Shown here piece by piece: positions 1-8,133 of a DNA stretch of 64,000 nt (the stretch's first letter is position 1; each line of letters opens with the position of its first letter). Source of the DNA: Streptomyces sp. HNM0575 (GTDB lineage: Bacteria > Actinomycetota > Actinomycetes > Streptomycetales > Streptomycetaceae). A model generated the notes under the pieces. It made no database searches and was not told the DNA's origin. It saw only the letters and a list, made by a program, of their open reading frames with translations. The stretch is taken from positions 434,001 to 498,000 of the forward strand of contig NZ_JAASAG010000001.1 of NCBI RefSeq assembly GCF_012726265.1, in the 5' to 3' direction. A program made the translations under genes and the position numbers.

Positions 1-512
1 GCCCCAACGAGCCCTCGAAGAACGCCCCGGCCTGCACCATCGTCGGTGCGCTCACGGCGGAGGGCATTCTGACCGTCGGCTGGATCGGGGACAGCCGCGC
101 CTACTGGGTGCCCGACGAACAGGGCGCTCCGCCCGCCCGGTTGACCGAGGACGACTCGTGGGCCGCGCAGATGGTCGCGGCCGGTCTGATGACGGAGGAC
201 GAGGCCTACGCGGACGCACGCGCGCACGCCATCACGGGCTGGCTCGGGGCGGACGCCTACGAAGTGGAGCCGCACACCGCGTCGTACAAACCGGAGGGCA
301 CCGGCGTGGTGATCGTGTGCACCGACGGGCTCTGGAACTACGCGGAGTCCGCCGAGCAGATGGCGGCGGTCGTGCCCGGCGACGGCCGTACGCGTCCGCT
401 GCACGCCGCGCAGCGGCTCGTCGGGTTCGCGCTCGACGGGGGCGGTCACGACAACGCGACGGTGGCCGTCATTCCCTTCCCGTCTCCGTCGGAGGGAGCG
501 GTCACGGACTGA
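1..512 (+). CDS. PP2C-family protein phosphatase, C-terminal part (5' truncated by window)
   Basis: The reading frame is open from position 3 and ends with TGA at 510-512; the N-terminus lies outside the window. The visible 169 residues carry late PP2C signatures: GDSRAYW, a CTDGLWNY segment (the Asp-Gly metal-site motif) and GGHDNATV (the Asp-Asn metal motif). The family hydrolyses phospho-Ser/Thr with two Mn/Mg ions. The gene is followed in the same direction by a VWA protein and a zinc-ribbon/FHA protein, so it probably counteracts a Ser/Thr kinase encoded to the left of the window, with the FHA protein as phosphothreonine reader. The family call is firm; the partner kinase is inference. 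Confidence 0.88.
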   Translation, partial: PNEPSKNAPACTIVGALTAEGILTVGWIGDSRAYWVPDEQGAPPARLTEDDSWAAQMVAAGLMTEDEAYADARAHAITGWLGADAYEVEPHTASYKPEGTGVVIVCTDGLWNYAESAEQMAAVVPGDGRTRPLHAAQRLVGFALDGGGHDNATVAVIPFPSPSEGAVTD

Positions 513-653
513 GGCGGCGCGTACACCGGGCCGGGCGCCGCGCGAGGAGCCGTGCGAGGGGCCGGGCGGTGCGGGAAGCGGAACCGCCGCGGGCGCTCCG
601 GGCGTCTTCGCGCCTCCCACGATGCTTCCCTACGCACGGAGCAGGAGCGGAAC

Positions 654-2090
654 ATGACCGATTTCGCCGAGCCGCCGCAGGCGCCGAGGTTCTCCGTCGA
701 CGTCTATCAGAACGAGCACCTGCCGGAAGGCGGGCACCGGGTGGACGCCATCATCACCGTCACGTCCGGGTCCGGGGCGGCCGGGCCCGCGGCCGCCTCC
801 CCGCCGTCCGGCACGGGCGCGGCCAAGGGCACGGCCACGGCCACGGGCACGGGCACGGGCACGGGGGGCGGCACCGGTGGTGTGCGTACCAACGCCCTTG
901 ACGGAGCCGCCCGTACGGACACCGCCGTCGTGATCATGATCGACTGCTCCGGCTCGATGGACGATCCGGCCTCGAAGATGCGCAACGCGCGTGAGGCCAC
1001 CGCCGCTGCGATCGACACGCTCCAGGACGGCGTCTCCTTCGCGGTCGTCGCCGGCAGGCACACGGCCGAGGAGGTCTACCCCGGGGGCGGCAGGCTGGCG
1101 GTCGCGGGGCCGGAGACCCGCGCCGACGCCCGTACCGCGCTGCGCAGGCTGCGTGCGGACGGCGGCACGGCCATCGGCACCTGGCTGCGCCTCGCCGGCA
1201 GGCTGCTCGCCACCCACGAAGGGCCGATACGGCACGGCGTACTGCTCACGGACGGGCGGAACGAGCACGAGGCCCCGGAGAGCCTGAAGGCCGCCCTCGA
1301 CGCGTGCGCCGGGCGCTTCACCTGCGACGCACGCGGCGTCGGCACCGACTGGGAGGTCAAGGAGGTCACGGGCATCGCGTCGGCGCTGCTCGGCTCCGCC
1401 GACATCGTCGCGCTCCCCGAAGGGCTGGCCGCCGACTTCACGGAGATGATGGCGAACGCCATGCGCAAGGAGGTCGCGGACGTCGCGCTCCGGCTGTGGA
1501 CGCCCAAGGGCTCGGAGATCGAGTTCGTCAAGCAGGTCGCGCCCACCGTCGAGGACCTGACCGCACGCCGCACCGACGCCGGGCCCAACTCCGGTGACTA
1601 CCCGACCGGTTCGTGGGGAGCGGAGTCCCGCGACTACCACGTGTGCGTCGAGGTGCCGCCCGCCGAGGTGGGCCAGGAGATGCTGGCGGCGCGCGCCGCG
1701 CTGACGCTTCCCGCACCGGACGGCGGCGGCCTTCCGCGGACGCTCGCGCAGGGTCTGATCCGCGCCGTGTGGACGGACGATCCGGCCGCCACGACCGGCA
1801 TCCACCCCCAAGTCGCCCACTACACCGGCCAGGTCGAGCTCGCCGATGCGATCAAGGACGGTCTGGAGCGGCGCAAGGCCGGGGACGAAGAGGGTGCCAC
1901 GGCACAACTCGGGCGGGCCGTACGGTTGGCCGACGCCTCCGACAACACTCATACTTCGAAGCTGCTTTCGAAGGTGGTGGACGTCATCGACGCCCCGAAC
2001 GGTACTGTTCGGCTGAAGGCGAAGATTGCCGACGCCGACGAGATGACGCTGGAGACTCGGTCCACGCAGACGGTCCGTGTGAAGAGGTAA
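654..2090 (+). CDS. VWA domain-containing protein
   Basis: 478 residues. The ATG at 654 is chosen because AGGAG (643-647) sits just upstream; an earlier in-frame start at 552 has no support. A von Willebrand factor A domain begins near residue 90. Its metal-ion adhesion motif DCSGS gives D97-S99-S101, the DxSxS pattern that binds Mg for protein contacts. There is no signal peptide or membrane segment, so it is cytoplasmic. Residues about 58-76 are a Thr/Gly/Ala run from a GGCACG-like microsatellite, probably a flexible linker. The gene lies between a PP2C phosphatase and an FHA protein in one direction, suggesting a scaffold in phospho-signalling. The exact partner is unknown. Confidence 0.85.
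   Translation: MTDFAEPPQAPRFSVDVYQNEHLPEGGHRVDAIITVTSGSGAAGPAAASPPSGTGAAKGTATATGTGTGTGGGTGGVRTNALDGAARTDTAVVIMIDCSGSMDDPASKMRNAREATAAAIDTLQDGVSFAVVAGRHTAEEVYPGGGRLAVAGPETRADARTALRRLRADGGTAIGTWLRLAGRLLATHEGPIRHGVLLTDGRNEHEAPESLKAALDACAGRFTCDARGVGTDWEVKEVTGIASALLGSADIVALPEGLAADFTEMMANAMRKEVADVALRLWTPKGSEIEFVKQVAPTVEDLTARRTDAGPNSGDYPTGSWGAESRDYHVCVEVPPAEVGQEMLAARAALTLPAPDGGGLPRTLAQGLIRAVWTDDPAATTGIHPQVAHYTGQVELADAIKDGLERRKAGDEEGATAQLGRAVRLADASDNTHTSKLLSKVVDVIDAPNGTVRLKAKIADADEMTLETRSTQTVRVKR
827..867 (+). repeat. Hexanucleotide microsatellite inside the VWA gene
   Basis: A run of GGCACG/GCCACG units in frame with the VWA gene, encoding alternating Ala/Gly and Thr. It extends an inter-domain linker rather than the VWA fold. 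Confidence 0.75.
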
Positions 2091-2162
2091 CGAGGCGACG
2101 GCTCCCCTCGGGGCCGTGCCGCAGGTACGCAGATCCAGGAGTACGAGGGGGAGGCACTCACC

Positions 2163-3872
2163 ATGCCGACTTGCCCGAACGGACACCAGTCGGCCGCCGA
2201 CGACTGGTGCGAGGTATGCGGTCATCGCATGGCCGACGCGTCCGCGGCACCCGCCGGTGCGGTGCCGCCGTCACCCTCGCCGCCGGTTCCCGGGGGCGGT
2301 TACGGCTACCCCGGGCCGCAGTCCGGTCCGGGCGGACCGGGCGCGGGTCCTGGTCCTGGTCCCGGCCCTGGCGCTCCCGGTCCCGGTCCTGGTGGTCCCG
2401 GTCCTGCGCCTTCCGGGCCTCCGTCCCAGGGGTACGGCTACCCCGGGCCGGGCAGCGGGGGTCCCGGGCCCGGCGGTCCCGGCGGCTTCGGCGGTCCCGA
2501 CGCGGGCGGTCCCGGTCCGGGCGCTCCCGGTGCCCCCGGCGGGCAGGGCCCGCAGGCGCAGGGCGAGACGTGCCCCCAGTGCGGCAAGCCCCGAGAGGGG
2601 CAGGCGCCCTTCTGCGACAGCTGCCGCTACAACTTCCTCACCAACTCCCCGATGACGTACGTACCGGCCGATCAGCCGCCGCAGCCCGGCGGGTTCGGAC
2701 AGCAGGGCGGCCCCGGCCCCGGTCCTGGTGCGCCGGGCGGTCCCGGCGGTCCCGGCGGTCCGGGTGGGCAGGATCAGCCCGGTCCGCCTCCGCCGCCGCC
2801 CGGTTTCCCGGGGCAGCAGGGTCAGGGAGGTCAGCCGAGTCCGCCGCCACCGCCGCCCGGTTACGGTTACCCGGGCCCGCAGGGGCAGCAGGGCCAGCCC
2901 GGTCCGCCTCCGCCTCCGCCGTTCCCGAGCGCTCCGTCCTCCGGCCGCGACCAGCAGTACGACTTCGACCCCAACAACAGCCCGTCCCAGATCAACAGGC
3001 CCGCCGAGTCGCTGTCTCCGGATCAGCACCCGCAGGGCCCGGGCGGATACCCCGGTCAGAACCAGGGGCCGGGACAGGGGCCAGGACAGGGGCCGGGACA
3101 AGGTCCGGGTCAGGGCATCGGGCAGGGCCCGGGTCAGGGCGCGCCCATGGCTCCCCCTCCGCCCCCGCCCGGCGGACCGCAGCAGTCCTCCCCGCCGAGC
3201 GGTGACTGGGCGATCTCGCCGCCGGTGGCGCCGCAGCACGAGCAGCCGCAGCCGCCCGGCCCGCCGCCCTTCCCGGGGCAACCCGGGCAGGGGCCGGGGC
3301 CGGGGCCGGGCCAGGGACCGGACCAGGGCTTCGGGCAGGGCCCGGGACCGGGCTCCTTCCCGGGGCAGGCTCCGGATCAGGGCCCGCCGCAGCAGCCTCA
3401 CCAGGGGCAGCAATACCCGCAGCAGCCGGGGCAGCCGGGCGGGCCCATGCAGCAGTCCACGCCGTCCGGTTCGTGGGTGGCGGTCATCGCGCCCGACCGT
3501 GAGTACTTCGCCGCGATGCTGGACCGCAGCGGCCCGGAGGCGGAGAGCCTCAACCTGCCCGCGTACTCGCCCGAGCAGCAGCTGCCCCTCACGGGCAACC
3601 AGGTCACCATCGGCCGCCGCCGCCACTCCACGGGTGAGGCGCCCGACATCGATCTGGCCCGTACGCCGGAGGATCCGGGCGTCTCGCATCAGCACGCCGT
3701 GCTCGTGCAACAGCCCGACGGCAGCTGGTCGGTGGTCGATCAGGACTCCACGAACGGCACCACCATCAACGGTGCCGAGGACCCGATCCAGCCCTTCGTG
3801 CCGGTGCCGCTCAAGAGCGGCGACCGCGTACACGTCGGCGCGTGGACGACGATCACCCTCCACCTGACCTAG
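2163..3872 (+). CDS. Zinc-ribbon, Pro/Gly-rich, FHA-domain protein
   Basis: 569 residues. It starts with a zinc-ribbon pattern (CPNGH then WCEVCGH, residues 4-21). A second CPQC...CDSC ribbon begins at residue 137. A very long Pro/Gly/Gln-rich low-complexity stretch follows to about residue 430. The C-terminal 100 residues are a forkhead-associated domain with TIGRRR, SHQHAVL and DSTNGTTING, the loops that bind phosphothreonine. No membrane segment is seen. It is the last gene of the PP2C-VWA-FHA module and starts 72 bp after the VWA stop, so probably co-transcribed. The disordered middle presumably tethers the FHA reader to the ribbons. The substrate is not predictable. Confidence 0.88.
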   Translation: MPTCPNGHQSAADDWCEVCGHRMADASAAPAGAVPPSPSPPVPGGGYGYPGPQSGPGGPGAGPGPGPGPGAPGPGPGGPGPAPSGPPSQGYGYPGPGSGGPGPGGPGGFGGPDAGGPGPGAPGAPGGQGPQAQGETCPQCGKPREGQAPFCDSCRYNFLTNSPMTYVPADQPPQPGGFGQQGGPGPGPGAPGGPGGPGGPGGQDQPGPPPPPPGFPGQQGQGGQPSPPPPPPGYGYPGPQGQQGQPGPPPPPPFPSAPSSGRDQQYDFDPNNSPSQINRPAESLSPDQHPQGPGGYPGQNQGPGQGPGQGPGQGPGQGIGQGPGQGAPMAPPPPPPGGPQQSSPPSGDWAISPPVAPQHEQPQPPGPPPFPGQPGQGPGPGPGQGPDQGFGQGPGPGSFPGQAPDQGPPQQPHQGQQYPQQPGQPGGPMQQSTPSGSWVAVIAPDREYFAAMLDRSGPEAESLNLPAYSPEQQLPLTGNQVTIGRRRHSTGEAPDIDLARTPEDPGVSHQHAVLVQQPDGSWSVVDQDSTNGTTINGAEDPIQPFVPVPLKSGDRVHVGAWTTITLHLT

Positions 3873-3930
3873 CCGGGACGCCGCGTACGCCCCGGCCCCC
3901 GTCCGCTCCCGTCCGCCCCGTCCCGCGCGC

Positions 3931-5067
3931 TCACGCGTAGTGCGCGCGGAGGCGGGCGTGGGCCTGGGGCGGGGCGCCGGCGTGGTCGAGTCCGAGCAGG
4001 GCCGAGCCCAGTACGGGTGGTGCGGTGACCACTTCCGGTGTGGCCTTCGGCGCCTGGAGGGCCAGCCCGCGCGTGAAGTGGTCGTGCAGCAGCGGATGGC
4101 GGGCCGCCGCCACGCTTCCCCCGAGGAGGACCGGGGTGGCGGTCTCCAGCAGGTCCAGGCGTGCGAGGGCGACCTTCACCATGGTCACGAGTTCGTCCGC
4201 CTGCCGCTTTACGAGGGCGCGGGCCACCGGGTCGCCGGCCGATGCGACCTCGAAGAGGATCGGCGTGATCTCGTGGATCCGGGCACGGGGCAGGTCTCCC
4301 AGGTGCACCGCCTCGATCAGCGCGTACATCGACGTGAGGCCGTAGTGCCAGGGCAGTTCGCGGGCGAGCCGGGTGTCCTCGCCGCGGCCGTCCTCGGCCC
4401 GCGCGGCGAACCAGACGGCCTCCTCGGCCAGTCCGCCTCCGCCGCCGAAGTCGCCCGAGACGCGGCCCAGGGCGAGGAAGCGGTGGGTGCGGCCCTCGCC
4501 GTCCTGGCCCGCGCAGTTGACGCCGGCGCCGCAGACGACCGCCACTCCGTGGCGTACGGAGCCGTCGTCGGGCAGCCCGGCGCGCAGGATGGCGAAGGTG
4601 TCGTTGGCGACGTGCGTCGTACGGCCCCAGCCGCGTCCCTTCAGTACGGCGGTCAACTCGCGTTCCTCGCGCGGCAGATCGGCGTTGGCGAGGCACGCCG
4701 AGACATGTGCGACGGCGGCCCCCGCCCCGGCTCCACCTCCCGCCCCGGCTCCACCTCCCGCCCCGGCTCCACCTCCCGCCCCGGCTCCACCTCCCGCCTC
4801 GGCTCCTCCTCCGGGCCCCGCTCCCGCCGCGGTCCTTCCTCCGGGCCTCACCGCCGCCGCGGTCTCCGGTCCGGCGCCCGCCGCCGCCAGCGCCGCCGCC
4901 ACGGGCCCCGCCAGCGCGTCCACCGCCGACTGGAAGCCGGCCGCCTGCGGATGGAATCCGCCGCCGCGCCCCTTGCCGAGCACGGTGCCGCCCACGTCCA
5001 CGACCGCCACGTCCGTCTTGGTGTTGCCCGCGTCGATCGCCAGGCAGGCCGAGGTGGTCAGGCCCAC
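3931..5067 (-). CDS. BadF/BadG-type sugar kinase (N-acetylglucosamine kinase family)
   Basis: 378 residues, GTG start at 5067 overlapping the end of the upstream glycosidase by 10 bp (translational coupling). The N-terminus AIDAGNTKTDVAVVD is the phosphate-1 loop of the ASKHA ATPase/kinase fold. VCGAGVNCAG, SGDFGGGGGLAEEA and LGGSV match later nucleotide and sugar motifs of GlcNAc-kinase-like proteins. It would phosphorylate an amino sugar in the cytoplasm. An Ala/Gly-only insertion (near residues 90-115) comes from an 18-bp tandem repeat. With the ROK regulator and GH4 enzyme upstream it resembles the csnK gene of the streptomycete csnR-K glucosamine-oligosaccharide operon. The substrate is inference. 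Confidence 0.8.
   Translation of the reverse strand: MGLTTSACLAIDAGNTKTDVAVVDVGGTVLGKGRGGGFHPQAAGFQSAVDALAGPVAAALAAAGAGPETAAAVRPGGRTAAGAGPGGGAEAGGGAGAGGGAGAGGGAGAGGGAGAGAAVAHVSACLANADLPREERELTAVLKGRGWGRTTHVANDTFAILRAGLPDDGSVRHGVAVVCGAGVNCAGQDGEGRTHRFLALGRVSGDFGGGGGLAEEAVWFAARAEDGRGEDTRLARELPWHYGLTSMYALIEAVHLGDLPRARIHEITPILFEVASAGDPVARALVKRQADELVTMVKVALARLDLLETATPVLLGGSVAAARHPLLHDHFTRGLALQAPKATPEVVTAPPVLGSALLGLDHAGAPPQAHARLRAHYA
4723..4812 (-). repeat. 18-bp tandem repeat within sugar kinase
   Basis: Four perfect copies of an 18-bp unit (4723-4740, 4741-4758, 4759-4776, 4777-4794) and a degenerate fifth copy to 4812. The unit is a multiple of three and encodes a six-residue Ala/Gly repeat, so the kinase frame is kept. 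Confidence 0.95.
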
Positions 5068-6398
5068 GCGAGATGCTCCCGGTTGCTGGCGAGAAGCCGG
5101 TCGGTCAGCGCGTCCGCGCGGTCGTACTGCCCGATCAGCGGGTGCGCCAGCAGCGCCTTGAAGACCCGCTCGCGCCCGCCGTGCAGGGCCGCGTCGAGCG
5201 CCAGGTCCTCGTACGCGGTGACGTGCGCGACCAGCCCCGTCTGTAGCGGGCCCGCGGCGGGTACGGGCAGCGCCACGGCGCCGTCCCGGCCGATCTCCGC
5301 CGGGACCTCGATCACGGCGTCGTCGGGCAGGTAGGGCATGGTGCCGTCGTTGCGCAGGTTGACGACCTGCACGCTCGGACGCGCGCCGCCCGGCCCTCTC
5401 CCGCTCCTTCTCGCGTCCGCCCCGTCTCCCGTGCCGTCTCCCGTCCAGCCGCCCGCGTCCCCGCCCAGCAGCGCCGCCGCGAGCGCGACCGCCGCCTCCG
5501 AGTAGAAGGCTCCGCCGCGCCGGCTCAGCAGCGCCGGCTTCTCCGTCAGCTTCGGATCGCCGTACATCGTCAGCAACTCCCGCTCGATGGCGGCGACTTC
5601 CTCCGCCCGCGAGGGCTTGCCGCGCATCTCCCGCACCGTCTCGTCGTGTGCGTAGTAATAGCGCAGGTAATACGAGGGGAAGGCGCCGAGGGTCTCCAGC
5701 ACCCCGCGCGGCATCCGCACGTCCAGCGCCAGGCCGTCGACGTGCTCGGTCAGCAGCTTCGGCAGCACGTCGGTGCCGCCGGGCCCGCCCAGCCGTACGC
5801 CAAGCTCCCACGTGAGGTGGTTGAGCCCGTAGTGGTCGAGGTGGATCTCCTCCGGCATGACGTCCAGCAGTTTCGCGAACTTGCGCTGGAGGTTGACCGC
5901 CATGTTGCAGAGCCCGAGGGCCTTGTGACCGGCCTGGAGCAGGGCGCGGGTGACGATGCCGACGGGATTGGTGAAGTCGATGATCCAGGCGTCCGGGTTG
6001 GTGCGCCGCACACGCTCGGCGATGTCGAGCACGACGGGCACGGTGCGCAGCGCCTTGGCCAGCCCGCCCGCGCCCGTCGTCTCCTGTCCCACGCAGCCGC
6101 ACTCCAGCGGCCATGTCTCGTCGAGCTGCCGTGCCGCCTGGCCTCCGACGCGCAGCTGGAGCAGCACGGCGTCGGCGCCGTCGACTCCCGCCTCGGGGTC
6201 CGCGGTCGTGGTGACGGTCGCGTCGTGGCCCTGCGCGGCGAAGATGCGGCGGGCGAGCCCCGCCACCAGCTCCAGCCGCTCGGTGTCCGGGTCGATCAGC
6301 GTCAGCTCGCTTACGGGCAGCGTGTCCCGCAACCGTGCGAAGCCGTCGATGAGTTCCGGGGTGTAGGTGGAGCCGCCGCCGGCCACTGCGAGTCTCAT
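5058..6398 (-). CDS. Glycoside hydrolase family 4, 6-phospho-beta-glucosidase type
   Basis: 446 residues, ATG at 6398. The N-terminus RLAVAGGGSTYTPELIDG is the NAD-binding Rossmann loop of GH4. LGLCNMAVN (Cys-Asn) and HLDHYGLNH (His) supply the Mn-binding Cys/His, and DFTNPVGIVTRA is also typical. GH4 enzymes cleave glycosides by an NAD-dependent oxidation-elimination mechanism in the cytoplasm. An acidic Gly/Asp/Arg-rich insertion interrupts the C-terminal half. The gene lies downstream of a ROK regulator and overlaps the kinase gene, like csnH of the csn operon. Whether it accepts phosphorylated or free amino-sugar substrates cannot be told from sequence. Confidence 0.87.
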   Translation of the reverse strand: MRLAVAGGGSTYTPELIDGFARLRDTLPVSELTLIDPDTERLELVAGLARRIFAAQGHDATVTTTADPEAGVDGADAVLLQLRVGGQAARQLDETWPLECGCVGQETTGAGGLAKALRTVPVVLDIAERVRRTNPDAWIIDFTNPVGIVTRALLQAGHKALGLCNMAVNLQRKFAKLLDVMPEEIHLDHYGLNHLTWELGVRLGGPGGTDVLPKLLTEHVDGLALDVRMPRGVLETLGAFPSYYLRYYYAHDETVREMRGKPSRAEEVAAIERELLTMYGDPKLTEKPALLSRRGGAFYSEAAVALAAALLGGDAGGWTGDGTGDGADARRSGRGPGGARPSVQVVNLRNDGTMPYLPDDAVIEVPAEIGRDGAVALPVPAAGPLQTGLVAHVTAYEDLALDAALHGGRERVFKALLAHPLIGQYDRADALTDRLLASNREHLAWA

Positions 6399-6436
6399 GT
6401 CGTACGTCCGGTCCTTCCGTCGGGCCTTACGCGCCG

Positions 6437-6534
6437 AAGTTCACGTGTCGAAGTTCGTGTGCCGCAGTGCATGTGCCGCAGTGCATGTGCCGAGGTTCGT
6501 GTGCCGAGGTGCATGTGCCGAAGTTCCGTTTCCG
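6437..6534. repeat. Seven-copy 14-bp tandem repeat array
   Basis: Seven contiguous 14-bp units (6437-6450, 6451-6464, 6465-6478, 6479-6492, 6493-6506, 6507-6520, 6521-6534). The consensus on the plus strand is MRGTKCRTGTGCCG. Units 3 and 4 are identical; the rest differ mostly at positions 1, 2, 5 and 7. The array fills much of the gap between the ROK regulator and the glycosidase gene and ends 39 bp upstream of the glycosidase ATG. Confidence 0.95.
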
Positions 6535-6582
6535 CGCTCGGGCGGCCGCCTGCCGGTGCACGCCTGCCGGTGACCGCCTGCC

Positions 6583-7893
6583 TCACGTGTCGGCGTGCGA
6601 CACCCGTGGCAGGTGCCCGCGCGAGGTGTCGAACACCTCGTCGCGGGTCGTGGCCAGCGCGCTCTCCAGCGCCCCGTGCAGCACCGGATCCCCGGTGACC
6701 GTGCCCAGCTTCAACGAGGGCCTGGGCACGGCGAGTTCGGCCAGTTCCCGCTGGACGAGCCGGCGCAGCCGCTCCCCGCCGGCGGCCAGCACGCCCCCGG
6801 AGAGCACGATCAGCTGCGGGTCGAGCACGGCCACCATGGACGCGAGTCCGACGGCAGTGCCGGTGGCCAGGCGGCCCAGCAGCTCCGCGTGCGGGCCGCC
6901 GTCGTCCGGGACCCGTGCGGGCCCGTCCTCCGCCGCCTCCGATTCCAGCCGCGCTTCCTCCGGCGCCTCCGCGGCGGCGCGCGCCACGAGGGCCACGGCG
7001 CTCGTCTGGAGCTCGGCGTCCTCGTCGTACGGCAGCCCCAGTTCATGAGCCCAGCGCAGCACCGCGCCGGCGCCCGCCAGCGCCTGGAAGCCGCCGCTGT
7101 TGCGCAGTACGGGATCCCGTACGAGCGGGGTGCCGGGGACCGGCAGGAAGCCGACCTCGCCCGCGCCGCCCGTACGGCCGCGGTGCAGCCGCCCGCCGAT
7201 GACGAGCGCCGCGCCTATGCCCTGCTCGTTCCACAGCAGGACGAAGTCGTCGTGTCCGCCGGCCGCTCCGAGGCGCTGCTCGGCGACGGCGACGAGGTTC
7301 ACGTCGTTGTCGTACTCGACGGGCATCGGCAGCGCCGCGGCCATCTCGTCCAGCAGCGTGGGGGAGTGCCAGCCGGGCAGGTGCGAGGCGTAGCGCAGCC
7401 GCCCCGTGCTGGGGTCGAACGCGCCCGGCGTGCCGACGACCGCGCGGTGCAGTTCGGAGAGGCCGACCCCGGCGGCCTCGGCTGCGCCCTCTACGGCCCG
7501 TACGAGGAGTTCGGGAGGTCCCGGACGGGTGCCGCCCGCGGGCCTGGCGGGGGTGGGCAGTTCGAAGGTGCCGGTGATGCGGCCCGTGATGTCGGCGACG
7601 CCCGCGAGGATGCGGGAGGTGGTGACGTCCACACCGGCGACGTGGGCGGCCCGCCCGTTGACGGCGTAGAGGCGGGCGTTGGGCCCGGGGCGGCCCTCGC
7701 TGCGTCCGGTGACGAAGACCAGTCCTGCCGTCTCCAGCCGGGCGAGCAACTGGGAGGCCGTCGGCTTGGAGAGGCCCGTCAGCTCGCCGATGCGGCCCCT
7801 GGAGAGCGGGCCCTCCGCGAGCAGCAGGTCGAGTGCGGCCCGGTCGTTCATCGCGCGCAGCACGCGCGGGGTCCCGGGTGTCGTACCGGCCAT
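6583..7893 (-). CDS. ROK family transcriptional regulator
   Basis: 436 residues, ATG at 7893. Residues about 15-75 form a winged helix-turn-helix (LLLAEGPLSRGRIGELTGLSKPTASQ region). A ROK sugar-binding domain follows with GVDVTTSRILAGVADI, a 'YDNDVN' motif and GGRLHRGRTGGAGEVGFLPV; the usual zinc Cys cluster of ROK kinases is not evident. Family members repress sugar-uptake genes until a sugar ligand binds. It heads a co-directional set with a GH4 enzyme and a sugar kinase. An inverted repeat upstream (7947-7957) fits an autoregulatory operator. Its position and neighbours match csnR of streptomycetes, but the csnEFG transporter genes are absent here. Confidence 0.87.
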   Translation of the reverse strand: MAGTTPGTPRVLRAMNDRAALDLLLAEGPLSRGRIGELTGLSKPTASQLLARLETAGLVFVTGRSEGRPGPNARLYAVNGRAAHVAGVDVTTSRILAGVADITGRITGTFELPTPARPAGGTRPGPPELLVRAVEGAAEAAGVGLSELHRAVVGTPGAFDPSTGRLRYASHLPGWHSPTLLDEMAAALPMPVEYDNDVNLVAVAEQRLGAAGGHDDFVLLWNEQGIGAALVIGGRLHRGRTGGAGEVGFLPVPGTPLVRDPVLRNSGGFQALAGAGAVLRWAHELGLPYDEDAELQTSAVALVARAAAEAPEEARLESEAAEDGPARVPDDGGPHAELLGRLATGTAVGLASMVAVLDPQLIVLSGGVLAAGGERLRRLVQRELAELAVPRPSLKLGTVTGDPVLHGALESALATTRDEVFDTSRGHLPRVSHADT

Positions 7894-7943
7894 TTAGTGC
7901 TCCGCCTCCGGCCCTCGGGCTCCGTCCGACCGTGCCGCCACTG

Positions 7944-7960
7944 TTAGGAAGCCTTCCAGT
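7944..7960 (-). promoter_or_regulatory. Putative ROK operator
   Basis: The inverted repeat GGAAG-C-CTTCC (7947-7957), inside TTAGGAAGCCTTCCAG, lies about 55 bp upstream of the ROK gene start. It resembles the AGGAAA/TTTCCT palindromes bound by streptomycete ROK regulators. Binding by this regulator is inference. Confidence 0.55.
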
Positions 7961-8133
7961 TGTTGGACGGTAGAGCGCGGGGATCGGCGGCGTCAATGGA
8001 GATCGCATTACGGGACGGTGGCGGGAGACCGCGGTGCCGCCCCCGGCTCATCGCGCCCCGGCGGTGCCGCCCGTGTGGTGCACGGGCCGGCTCCGCCCAA
8101 CCGCCCGCCCGCCCGACCGCCCGCCCGGGCGGA

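Noticed and set aside
3931..6114. A single 727-residue minus-strand frame over the kinase and part of the GH4 gene
   Set aside because: Only its C-terminal 378 residues look like a protein family; the rest is the wrong frame of the GH4 gene. The kinase starts at GTG 5067.
6367..6573. Short frame through the 14-bp array (repeats of CRSACAxVHVP type)
   Set aside because: The 14-bp unit is not a multiple of three and the peptide has no start signal; the repeat is nucleotide-level.
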